A DNA stretch of 64,000 nt, taken from Isoperla grammatica (lineage: Eukaryota > Arthropoda > Insecta > Plecoptera > Perlodidae). How positions within the stretch are numbered: position 1 is the first letter of the stretch; each line of letters starts with the position of its first letter. The stretch spans positions 2,402,254 to 2,466,253 of the forward strand of contig OX246747.1 in the NCBI GenBank assembly GCA_945910005.1. The letters run 5' to 3'. The notes below the pieces were generated by a model that searched no databases, was not told where the DNA came from, and was given only the letters and a program-made list of their open reading frames with translations. This document shows, in pieces, positions 53,958 to 63,143 of the stretch. The position numbers were made by a program, and so were the translations under genes.

Positions 53958-54001
53958 ATCTTCCTGAAGATGGCAAATGCGATTTTGTCGAAACGTCGAG
54001 A
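53958..54001 (+). ncRNA. hammerhead-like motif, right arm of element 3
   Basis: Plus strand: CCTGAAGATGGCAAATGCG, then TTTTGTCGAAACGTCGAG. Same as the left-arm copy, opposite strand. Confidence 0.6.
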
Positions 54002-54164
54002 CATTGACAATGGCCCATTTCTGGGCCAGCAACCAGTCTCTAAAGAGCAAGTAACGTGGACAGCAACCCGAAAACCTACTACTACATCTTCTTCAGTCCG
54101 CGAAAACCTACAGAATAACATATATATATATATATATGTATACTAGTCCCAACTTAATTTAAAG

Positions 54165-54700
54165 ACTGGTATTCATAGTCGTCGTCTAGCCCTAGCAGAG
54201 TGGAATTGATTTAAATCAGATTTATATCAAATGATTTTTTTAATAAAAATCATTGATTTAAATCGACAAAAAAACTTACCAGCATAACTAGGCAAATATC
54301 TCATTTTCAATTTCCCTTGGAGACCATAATCGCATATTATATGAAAAATGAAAATTGATTTGTTTATTTCCTGTCGTTAGTATTGTTTGTTGGCAATTGC
54401 AATTTACCAGTTGATTATCCCTTTTCTGAAACACTTCTTATTGTTGATTTAAATCAATTAAAATCTGATTTAAATCGAAAACAATCCACAAAATCTGATC
54501 AATCAAGAAATCGATTTATATAAAAAAATCTGATTTAAATAAAAAAAAATCATGATTTTTGATTTTTTTAATAAAAATACAAAAAAATCATCCACCCTGA
54601 GCCCTAGGGGCGCCCGTTGTTTCATGTGTGACGAATTATTTGCCATATAGAAAAGAAATCCATAACAACGGGCGCCCCTAGGGGTAGGCGACCTCTATAA
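54165..54700. repeat. ATTTAAAT-rich repeat with CCCTAGGGG inverted pair
   Basis: 54195-54600 holds many TTGATTTAAATC-type palindromes. 54601-54620 (CCCTAGGGGCGCCCGTTGTT) and 54664-54685 are inverted copies, and TATTCATAGTC at 54170 resembles the left side of the 46951 palindrome. Possibly a non-autonomous DNA element family. Confidence 0.5.
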
Positions 54701-55125
54701 ATATGAACCTAAGTCTCATGCCGACCTCAGACCCTTATCTACAGTCACTTTCATGCACTCTAATACCACGAAAATCAACAGATTCCCAGCGTTTTATCAC
54801 ACATTTGTAAATGTAGTCTTCCCCTTAGCAGAGTGGCACCTCCAAGCCTCATCGCTTAGGGCCGTCTTACAATCTGCCAATATGAAAGTTATTGGTAACA
54901 ATTAAGCTATTTGGAGGATTTCAAGGGTTTTGATTGGTGGTTGCCATGGAGACAACAAGCTATTCGAAGAATAAGTAGATATTGGGACATTGTAATACTT
55001 GACCTAAGTCACACCCACTCTGTTGGGTATTTTCATGTATCCAACCCATACGGAAGTAAATTATCCCCAATGGACTCGTTTCAACAAATAGATGGTAGGA
55101 ACTAGAGAAGTGGAAAATTAAGTTG
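54700..55125. other. no gene seen
   Basis: No supported feature. Confidence 0.4.
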
Positions 55126-55382
55126 GTGATTGATTGATTAATGGGGCTTAATGTCTTATATTTTTGCAACGATGGCTAATGGAGACGATGAGCGGGTGAT
55201 AATGAAGATGAGAAAGATGGTTATGAAGAATAAAGCCACATCCGAATCAGATCCATTGTACGTCGCGTGGGTCGTCATACGGGAGTCCAGCAAGAGGGCA
55301 GGACCAAGTGGGAGGAGAAATATTCAGTGGGGGGAAAGGGACAGGGTCTCCTTTCGTCGCCTCTTACGACTAGCAGAGTCAC
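55126..55382 (-). mobile_element. family C SINE, head truncated
   Basis: (GATT)n and GGGGCTTAATGTCTTATATT tail at the left, reading back to TTACGACTAGCAGAGTCACT. The outer head is missing. Confidence 0.8.
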
Positions 55383-55386
55383 TAAT

Positions 55387-56112
55387 GGACCCGGCTATGA
55401 CGTCAGCAAGAGACAAGTTAGGTCGGGGCGACGCTAGTTTAACGGTCAATGTTGTTCCACTAACACCGAGACCCAATCAGAAGCGATGCATAATTGAGAG
55501 AGCGCGCAAGAAGGCTGTGGAACGAGCGTCTTACGCGGTAACTCGATCAGTGCGGTGTAGAAGGCTGTGAGTTAGTCCCCGTAAACCGTGGTGAACGCGA
55601 CCAGCGCTTCAACCCACACGAGCGACGAACTCGCAAGTTTGCAAAAAGAGCTGGAGACGTCCTACGTCGATAACGAAGCGCTGGAAGACGAAAACGTGGC
55701 CCTGAAACGCCAGTTGGGGAAGGCGAACGCCACCGTCGAAACGCTCCGACAAGAAGTGAACGTCGTCACGGGTAAATACGAAGTGATACTGAGGGCGAAG
55801 AACGGCGCAGATCTACAGGAACACATCGATCGTCTCCGCGAGAAACTCGAGGAGGCCGAACAACGGAACAAGTTTCTCGACGACGATGCCAACGAACTCT
55901 TCAAGATGAATACGAGTCTCGAAAAGGACCTGAAGAAGGACTACCTGACGATCAAGGAACTCCGCAAGCAGCTGGCGGAACTGCAGAAGGGAGGGAAATC
56001 GCTCGCGGACGTTTTCGGAACGTCTTCGGAACTGTCCGAGGCCCGACCATCAAAAGCGATTGAAACCAGCCTACGGATTGATACAGTAGAAAGTAAACAA
56101 ACTCCAGTCTAG
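55387..56112 (+). CDS. GC-rich basic and coiled-coil ORFs, retroelement gag-like or unknown
   Basis: Two frames. 55387-55570 gives a basic segment (NQKRCIIERARKKAVERASY) ending in a stop. 55588-56112 gives ~174 residues, open from SASTHTSDELASLQKELETS through long heptads (ALEDENVALKRQLGKANATV, HIDRLREKLEEAEQRNKFLD) to a stop. The second is a clear coiled coil with no other domain. GC content and codon use differ sharply from the AT-rich flanks, suggesting a transferred or selfish element. It is followed 110 bp later by an RT fragment of another LINE, but a link is unproven. Family not recognised. Confidence 0.45.
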
Positions 56113-56224
56113 GACTTTCTAAAGTAGTGATTAATATCTAACATCCACCCAGTTATCATTAATTCTGAAGTACCTTAGCTTCAATACCGTTGTGTTAGAT
56201 ACCAGCAAAATTCCTCAAGCTCAA

Positions 56225-56533
56225 CCTGCTCATGGACTGCTACCTTATCGCGGTGGGCAGGTTTGCGTGCTTTAATGATTCCTAGAGCTATGCCGGCGGA
56301 AGCGTATGCTTCTGGTAGGGCCACCCTAACCGGACTGGTCGAGGAGGAGAAGTCAGACGAAGTGCAGTCCACACCCCAATCCCCTTTCCTCCCCTTTCCC
56401 CTTTCCTCACGCTCCCTCCTACTTGCCCCTTTCCTCCAAACAGCTCCATATTTCATCTTCATATATCACCCACTCATTGTCTCGATTAGCCTCGTTGCAA
56501 AAATATGAGACGTTAAGCCCAAATATCATATCA
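56225..56533 (+). mobile_element. family A SINE with target duplication
   Basis: TCCTCAAGCTCAA at 56212-56224 and 56534-56546. Begins CCTGCTC, pairing with GGGCAGG through a wobble. Confidence 0.95.
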
Positions 56534-56539
56534 TCCTCA

Positions 56540-56946
56540 AGCTCAATGCGTTGGATAGAATCAGCCATGAATTTCTTACAGAAGTCATGCAAGCATTCGG
56601 AATATCTAAGCAACTTACTATGGCAATAACAACAATGATAACTGGAGCCACATCACATTTAATAATAAACTCACAGCTGTCGACAGGTATAGACGTTCAA
56701 CGGTCAGTACGACAAGGCTGCCCGCTGTCAATGGCATTATTTTCAATCGCAATAGAACCGTTATTACGGCATATGAAGAAACAACTGGAAGACACTAAAA
56801 TCAACAATATGACATTAAAATGCAAAGCATATGCTGACGATATATGTTTTTTTTTTGTAATATCGCACCTTGATTTAACCGTAGCAAAAAGAATTATAGA
56901 CGACTATGCGTCACGAACAGGGGCAATACTAAACACGAGCAAATAA
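56540..56946 (+). pseudogene. LINE reverse transcriptase fragment, L1/Tx1-like
   Basis: About 130 residues: LDRISHEFLTEVMQAFGIS, STGIDVQRSVRQGCPLSMAL, FSIAIEPLLRHMKKQLED and the catalytic AYADDICFF. The VRQGCPLS...F..AIEPLL wording is of the L1/Tx1 type, unlike the CR1/Jockey copies here. It ends at a stop at 56944. A family A SINE lies directly upstream and has split it. Confidence 0.7.
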
Positions 56947-56989
56947 AAAAAAAGCCAAAAATCAATCAATCAATCATCCTCATACTGCC

Positions 56990-58370
56990 CTTGGGATTGT
57001 GTATATTTCAATTTTTTAATTTTTTCCCCTTTTTAGTACCTACGTTAGAGCCTGTTATCTATTCTCTTGCTTGCGTAGCAGTCCTTCCCTATATCAGTCT
57101 GTGTTCTTGCAGCGAGTGCATCAGTCTTCATAACTTAGCCCCCCCCCCCCCCCCAGGCCATGTACAACTGTCAAATGCCTTTTTAGTAGCGTTTGGGGGC
57201 AGCTACACAAACTACATGTCGGGCGCGCCCTGTTGAAACTTTATCTGAAAGAAAATCACAAAATCCCAGTGAGGCCCCCATCAATTACATATTATAAAGT
57301 ATATTCGTTGGAAATCATTCTATTGTGTGCATTCAACTAATCACCGGTCTCCCGCTTTCGGGTTTCGCAGAACTAACTGTAGTAACTGTAGAATCACTTA
57401 CTGTTTATTTTTCTCTTTACCTTTTTTTATGGACTTTTCTCCGTATTTTTTTATGTTTGCTTGCTCTTCTTCTGTTATTGAATACTTGGTTATATGTGGG
57501 CAAATGTACTTCCTGAATCGGGATCGCATAGACTGCCATGTTCTGTCTGGATATAATGTAAGAAAAGGAAGCATATTAGGAGGGGTTCGTGCATTTTCCC
57601 TTGAGCTTCATTGTTATGATTTTCTACCTATCAATGAGTTAAGATACAAGAAAAAAGTACTCAAGTGGATACACCTCGGACAACGAACCAGTCGATCTGA
57701 CCGACGATTCTTATATTTACCTGGTTTGTAAACTCCTCGTTAGGGGGGTAGTCGGGCCAACTCGTTCGAGCTACATTCCATTCACTCATTTCCTAGAATT
57801 TCATAATTGGCTACACAAAAAACCGTAAAAGCGAAATTCTAAATTTAATCTAATGTTTTATTTGAATTAAGGTTTCGGAAACTTATTCCCTAATATAGAT
57901 CAGACCACCACGAGCTTGAAACTTGTTTATTTTTTCTTGTAGCGTTATTATTAGATGAATGCGAATCAAACGATTTTTACGTGCTATTTTTGTATGTGAT
58001 GTTTGGCAACAACGTTATAATCGAGATACAAATGTTGCGCGTTAATAAATCACAATTTCCCTAATATACACTATTAAATAATTAAATTATTATAATAATG
58101 CTATAACATATTACTATTATATAAACTGTACTATACTAGGTAGGCACCATATTATACTATTCCAATATCTTTGCTGCTCTTGGCTTGGCTAGTGTTTATC
58201 ACTCGTAACGAATCCGTGGTTTGTGATTATACTCAATTTTTAATTTTAGAATACTTAAAAGATTCCAACAAACACGATCGTAAGCACACCATAAACAGCT
58301 TCTTCAACACGTTGGTACACGGCGATTTCGATAACAATCAACTGAATATTTGGAAAATACACTGGCTTAT
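56990..58370. other. no recognised gene
   Basis: A C run at 57140-57154. An open frame of 134 codons at 57327-57731 (RDRIDCHVLSGYNVRKGSIL) shows no family features. The remainder is AT-rich. Confidence 0.4.
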
Positions 58371-58373
58371 TGT

Positions 58374-58389
58374 GGCCCTTAAAAGGGCC
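58374..58389 (-). terminator. histone-mRNA-like stem-loop after the DD82E transposase
   Basis: Minus strand reads CAAACGGCCCTTTTAAGGGCC then ACA: a six-base-pair stem GGCCCU/AGGGCC with loop UUUA, matching the replication-histone 3' stem-loop consensus. It starts 19 nt after the transposase stop. No histone gene is seen, and no clear histone downstream element. A simple palindrome is the alternative. Confidence 0.35.
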
Positions 58390-58408
58390 GTTTGTTATCC
58401 TTTATGAC

Positions 58409-59512
58409 CTACTCGTCGTCACTTCCGGTGTTATCCAGGCTGAAGTCACTGCTGGACGAAGCATCCCCCAGGGATATGACGAGGCGATCTACCACATTAT
58501 CAACCAGTCCGTCGAGGCCGGCCATGTTCTCTTCCTCCTTGATCACGTGAGAGACACAGTTTCTCCAGAGATTAGGATGCTCGTCACCTTGCACGTTAGT
58601 GTTCCATAGCGTTCCGTCTTGGATCTTCGCAAATGCATGGTACACGAGCTCCCTGACGTCATTCATCTTAAACGACGTGTTGTTTGAAGCCACGTGTCGT
58701 TTCACCTGAGCCCAATTAAGCTCAATCGGGTTAAGCTCACTGTGATACGGAGGGAGTCGTATCACTGTGTGCCCAGCTGCTTTGGCTGCCTCGTCCGCGC
58801 GATACGTCTTGAACTGCGGTTTCAAAGGGTTTATTATTTCCATGAGCTCTGCTTTCGTCATGGTGTCCTTAAACGCAACTTGCTTCAACCTAAGCCACAC
58901 TTGGAGAAGACCCTTCCTCCACGACTTCAACGGGAACTTCTCGACTTGCACCGTATGGTACGGCGCATTATCAATCACTATGACAGAGTTTAGTTGAAGT
59001 TTCGGCAAGATAATCGCCCACCAGTCATCGAAACGAGCGCTATCCATTTCGTCATGGTAGTCACCATCGCCCTTCTTCGCTTCGAATACCAGCTCGGCGC
59101 CCTCGACAAAGCCGTCGTCGCTACCAATGTGCCCGATGAAGAGTCGTTTGCCTTTCCCTGTAGGGTTTTTCAGACCAGTCGTTAGGCCACGGAGGAAGAC
59201 GTCTTGACAGTTCTTGGTTGTGTCAACCCAAGCCTTGGACAGAGTGTGGCCAGCATTAACCCACGTCTCGTCCAAATAGTATATTTTCCTCCCCAATCGT
59301 CTGGCCTCTCGAATTTTACGAAGAAAGCGTACTATCCACAACTGGATTTTATCCCGTTCTATTAAAATTGAACGGCGCATCTTCTTACAGTATTTGAACC
59401 CAAGGTCTCGCATGACGCGGTAAACACTTGTCCTAGATAGTGCCTTCAAGTCAGCGTCCTCTTGAATTACAGCGCGAACGCGATCCACTGCCCGACCGAC
59501 GAGCGCGCGCCG
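58409..59512 (-). CDS. Tc1/mariner-type transposase, DD82E (Sailor-like)
   Basis: About 368 residues open to a TAG (58409-58411). No ATG; an upstream in-frame stop at ~59516 cuts off the first helix-turn-helix, so the 5' end is truncated or in another exon. Remaining HTH: RTSVYRVMRDLGFKYCKKMR. Catalytic core: first Asp in IYYLDETWVNAGHTLSK, second in SVIVIDNAPYHTV, Glu in YHSELNPIELNWAQVKRH. I count 82 residues between the second Asp and the Glu, where most Tc1/mariner proteins have 34-41. That is the spacing of the DD82E (Sailor) group. The C-terminus is long and acidic (ASSSSDFSLDNTGSDDE). No internal stops. I do not find convincing terminal inverted repeats. Confidence 0.8.
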   Translation of the reverse strand, partial: RRALVGRAVDRVRAVIQEDADLKALSRTSVYRVMRDLGFKYCKKMRRSILIERDKIQLWIVRFLRKIREARRLGRKIYYLDETWVNAGHTLSKAWVDTTKNCQDVFLRGLTTGLKNPTGKGKRLFIGHIGSDDGFVEGAELVFEAKKGDGDYHDEMDSARFDDWWAIILPKLQLNSVIVIDNAPYHTVQVEKFPLKSWRKGLLQVWLRLKQVAFKDTMTKAELMEIINPLKPQFKTYRADEAAKAAGHTVIRLPPYHSELNPIELNWAQVKRHVASNNTSFKMNDVRELVYHAFAKIQDGTLWNTNVQGDEHPNLWRNCVSHVIKEEENMAGLDGLVDNVVDRLVISLGDASSSSDFSLDNTGSDDE

Positions 59513-59640
59513 ATTCTATTTCTATTTTGAACGTCCAGCGTTCGACGTTACTGACGCTCACAGCCTTCCACATTGCGTATTTACACAAAACGTTTGGTTA
59601 AGCAAGCTGTGTCCCCACTCGCTTCCGAGCTTTTATAAAC

Positions 59641-59788
59641 ATGTCGTCTGGCGACTCGTTTTTGGAGTTATTAATTTCAGAAATTGAGAAAACCCCAGCC
59701 CTGTACGATGTTACATCAGCAGAATACAAGAACAAGCTGAAGAAGGACCACATTTGGTCACAAATATCCACCACATTGAACGTTGACA
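59641..59788 (+). CDS. MADF-domain protein, first exon
   Basis: From ATG at 59641: MSSGDSFLELLISEIEKTPA, LYDVTSAEYKNKLKKDHIW then SQISTTLNVD, ending at a strong donor (GACA|GTAAGT). The LI..IE..P.LYD....YKN...K...W..I pattern is the MADF DNA-binding domain. A TATA-like TTTTATAAAC lies 12 bp upstream. It diverges from the DD82E transposase; shared promoter use is possible but unproven. Following exons are not identified; 59830-60050 holds degenerate open sequence that could be a remnant. Confidence 0.6.
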
Positions 59789-60050
59789 GTAAGTAGATTG
59801 CAATAATCCCATGTCTCACGAAGTGTTCCGGCTCTGGCTACTAGCAACACCAAAAGACAACAATGAGACAAATGAATTGAATCAATGGACAAACAACAAG
59901 CTGTCAAAAATAATTTCTTCTGATTTTGGAAACCTGTTCAGAATGAACCTTCTCGTACTTCTTCTAAGAACGATTTTTATTGAGTCAATCCAGAACCAGC
60001 TGCCAACTGTCACCATCAGCTTTCACACGACAACAACATCGTCAACGTAG

Positions 60051-60370
60051 GCCTACGCTGAACATTAAAACGTCAAGCATGTGAATGCCCACGTAACACC
60101 AGCGCCGGCTCTGACGCTGGGCGTTGGCGGCTGACTTAAGAGCTTGGGAACCCGCCATAAGACAAAAAAATAACATAATCATACTTCTCGGTAATGTGCA
60201 ATTAGCATAACAAACAAAAAATAGTTCCATTTCACAAAAGCAATACATTCATTCATAATACCAAAACATAATATAACCAACACTAGAACATCCAACACAA
60301 CACATATATTCTACATATAAACAATATTATAGAGAAAGAAAAATACAGACAATCACAATTGTTGTGTACA
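60051..60370. other. no gene seen
   Basis: AT-rich, no supported feature. Confidence 0.4.
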
Positions 60371-60374
60371 CAGG

Positions 60375-60745
60375 TATGGGAATTCTTTTTTCGCTTTAAG
60401 TTCTTCACCACTTCTTAGTGTTATTGTATCTCCCTTATTCTTCTTCACCTTTGTATCACTACTGACTCACTCTTTGTCTCACCATTCTCATTGCATACTT
60501 ATTTGTCTCCTTATCCCACATGTCGACCTTTCTTTGCACATATTTTATGTCACATTGTCATCTGCGTGCATCAACGTTCTTGTTTCTTGACCTTCTTCTA
60601 CCGGTTCCACTTTCCATAGTATTTAGTCCATTACCACGTCATTGAACATTATTGGTGACAGGACAATCCCTTGTCTCACACCAGAATGAACACTGAACCA
60701 GTTCGTGTACCCATCGCTCGTTTGTACTCAACTTTAAAAATTAAC
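60375..60745 (-). pseudogene. degenerate LINE reverse transcriptase fragment
   Basis: Minus strand reads NWFSVHSGVRQGIVLSPIMF, then TLMHADDNVT (decayed A/YADD box) and VQRKVDMWDKETNKYAMRM across frame changes. The GVRQG..LSP..F / ADD / W....KY.M order is a non-LTR RT palm. At least two frameshifts. Clade not determined. Confidence 0.6.
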
Positions 60746-60895
60746 TACTGAACGAAAAAAAAGTATGTTACAATTAGTTTATGAATATTCTCATTTTTGA
60801 TGTAGAATCACTGGGTTGCCTACAGTTGTGTGTAAAGTTTTGACTACAAGAGGTAATTTTTAATTAATAATGAAGTTCTTGTCAGTGTTGTAATG

Positions 60896-61205
60896 CCTGC
60901 CCAGGGACTGCTACCTTATCGTGGTGGGCAGGTTTGCGTGCTTTGTTGATCCCGGGAGCTATGCCGGCGGAAGCGTATGCTTCTGGTAGGGCCACCCTAG
61001 CCGGACTGGTTGAGGAGGAGAAGTCAGACGAAATACAGTCCACACCCCAATCCCCTTTCCTCCACTTTCCCCTTTATCTCACGCGCCCTCCTACTTGCCC
61101 CTTTCCTCCAAAGAGCCCCCAAGTTCATCTTCATTATCACCCACTCATCGTCTTGATTAGCCAAGTTGCAAAAATATGAGACGTTAAGCCCAAATATCAA
61201 TCAAT
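60896..61205 (+). mobile_element. family A SINE, reference copy with target duplication
   Basis: CAGTGTTGTAATG at 60883-60895 and 61206-61218, perfect. Full length 310 bp, first bases CCTGCCCAGGGACTGC, 5' hairpin intact. Confidence 0.95.
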
Positions 61206-61850
61206 CAGTGTTGTAATGTTTATATAAATCACTGAAACCTCTTTACATACCGCTGTTTACTGGCAAAGAATTAACACACTGCATAAGGGCTCGAGCGGAT
61301 AAGTCTGTACATGTCTACTCTTGGGGTTACTGACCCATCTATTCAACTGTAACAGAGCTGAATCAACCTAAATAACTATTGTGCCAATTTTGAACTTCAT
61401 ATTTTTGGCTACATGTTTAACAATTAATCCAGCTGTTCGAGACAAATCTTACAATTTTCACTAATCAGCCATGTCGCACCTAAGATGCAAACATTTGTGG
61501 CTGGGCTCAGCCTAGGCTGAAAAACACTGGCCTGGGCGGCGCCCAGGTCCGACTACAACCCTGATTGTATCTCGTTAATGCAGTATGCTGCATGCTTGTA
61601 ATTTGTTTGACATTGTCATTATTCCAAAAAACAAATATTATCTCGCAAATATTTGCTTCAAGGAACACATTAATAAAGTACATTTTTACTGTACCTTCAC
61701 ACCTTATCTGTTTTATTCAAGATTAAGATAGAGGAAGAAGGACTGAAGAAGCACGGATCAGCCATGTTGAAAATATGAACTCTCGGAGTTCGGTACCCAG
61801 TTTTCTAAAGAGCCGCTTACGTTTACCTCACCAGAGCAATCTGTCAGTCC
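61206..61850. other. no gene seen
   Basis: No supported exon; a GC-rich palindromic patch (GCCTGGGCGGCGCCCAGGTC) at ~61530. Confidence 0.4.
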
Positions 61851-62580
61851 TCAAACCAAACCCGATCAGTTGCAGGTTACTCTGGTGTAGAAGCCTTCCG
61901 TATTAAACCCAATCTTAGGCAAACTTATGATGAGATATTTAAATATTTAAAGATCAATAACCTCCTGTTCCACACTTCTCCGACAGAGGAACAGAGGCGA
62001 AAGCGTCTCGTCATCCAAGGACTTTCCTCATCTGTGCCCATCAAGGACATCAAACTAGACTTCCTGCCCAGGGACTGCTACCTTATCGTGGTGGGCAGGT
62101 TTGTGTGCTTTGATGATCCCGAGAGCTATGCCGGCGGAAGCGTATGCTTCTGGTAGGGTCACCCTAGCCGGACTGGTCGAGGAGGAGGAGTCAGACGAAA
62201 TGCAGTCCACACCCCAATCCCCTTTCCCCCCCCTCTCCTATTGTCCCCTTTCCTCCAAACAGCCCCCTATTTCATCTTCATATATCACCCACTCATTGTC
62301 TCGATTAGCCTCGTTGCAAAAATATGAGACGTTAAGCCAAAATAATCATTAATCAAACTAGACTTGACAGAGCAAGGAGTCAATATCATTGACCCCCGCC
62401 AAATCCTCCACAGTGGGACTCACCGACCACACGTTGACCCATGCCCCTGTTCGTAGCAACAGTCTCCTTATTCGACACTGGGGTCCCCCTGCACACAATC
62501 ACAATCATTTGCCATCCAAAGTCTCTTTTGAACGTTACCGTGACCAATCGGGTCCACGGCAATTTTTAAATTGCCAATAA
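61851..62580 (+). pseudogene. LINE ORF1 fragment (Jockey-type) split by a SINE
   Basis: Before the SINE: SGVEAFRIKPNLRQTYDEIF, KYLKINNLLFHTSPTEEQRR and KRLVIQGLSSSVPIKDIKLD. The F.T....E...R.VI.GL....P...I pattern is the ORF1 domain that precedes zinc knuckles in Jockey-type LINEs. After the SINE (62366 on): LTEQGVNIIDPRQILHSGTH, then decay with stops. TSD bases ATCAAACTAGACTT encode part of the motif on both sides. Confidence 0.6.
62063..62351 (+). mobile_element. family A SINE with target duplication
   Basis: ATCAAACTAGACTT at 62049-62062 and 62352-62365, perfect 14 bp. Starts exactly at CCTGCCC. Confidence 0.95.
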
Positions 62581-62584
62581 TCAT

Positions 62585-63065
62585 ATCATATTAAAATGGT
62601 GGCTTGCCTTTTAAGGATTTACTGATGGGATTCATAATCTGCACAACAATTTTAAAAGCCGTATTTAATTAAACAATTTTCACAATTTGCCTTTATCATT
62701 GGGGTGGAATGCTTGCAGCTGTCTTGCGACTGGCAATTATTCAGCGCCCCTTAAGAAGAGTGTGTAAATGTGGTGTTGAAGTTAGAGAACGAAAAAACTG
62801 ATGATGGAAAACCGGATAAGAAATGAACACTTTGAAAATTGAACGGCAAAGAACTTTTAATAAAAATATGAACACTTGTGTCATTAAAACTTGAGAATAT
62901 TTTCAATCTCCAACTCGAGATAAAATGTTTAACACTGACTTTATGTAGTTGGCAAACGCAGCAATATTTAAGCAGTTAGCTATCTCACCACAAAGATTCC
63001 AAGTCCCTTATATGCGCTCTTTATGGCCGCGAGCTGAAGGTTTAGTCCTTACACTGTTACGAGTT
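62585..63065. other. no gene seen
   Basis: No supported feature before the LINE tail. Confidence 0.4.
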
Positions 63066-63074
63066 TGGGCTTGC

Positions 63075-63143
<69 letters not shown>

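Larger units (their letters stand above)
52231..54119 (-). mobile_element. Penelope-like element 3 with ~260-bp inverted arms
   Basis: Arms 52231-52492 and 53828-54087 are inverted copies (left starts ATGTAGTAGTAGGTTTTCGG). Coding body 52640-53825 on the minus strand. (TA)n lies on both sides. Confidence 0.9.

Noticed and set aside
57327..57731. 134-codon frame as a gene
   Set aside because: No domain, no splice signals fitting a model, AT-rich hydrophobic start; kept only as unrecognised sequence.
63066..63142. CRISPR-like or regulatory array in the (TAA)n run
   Set aside because: Simple trinucleotide tail of a LINE; no spacer structure. No CRISPR array, operon or bacterial feature is present in the window.
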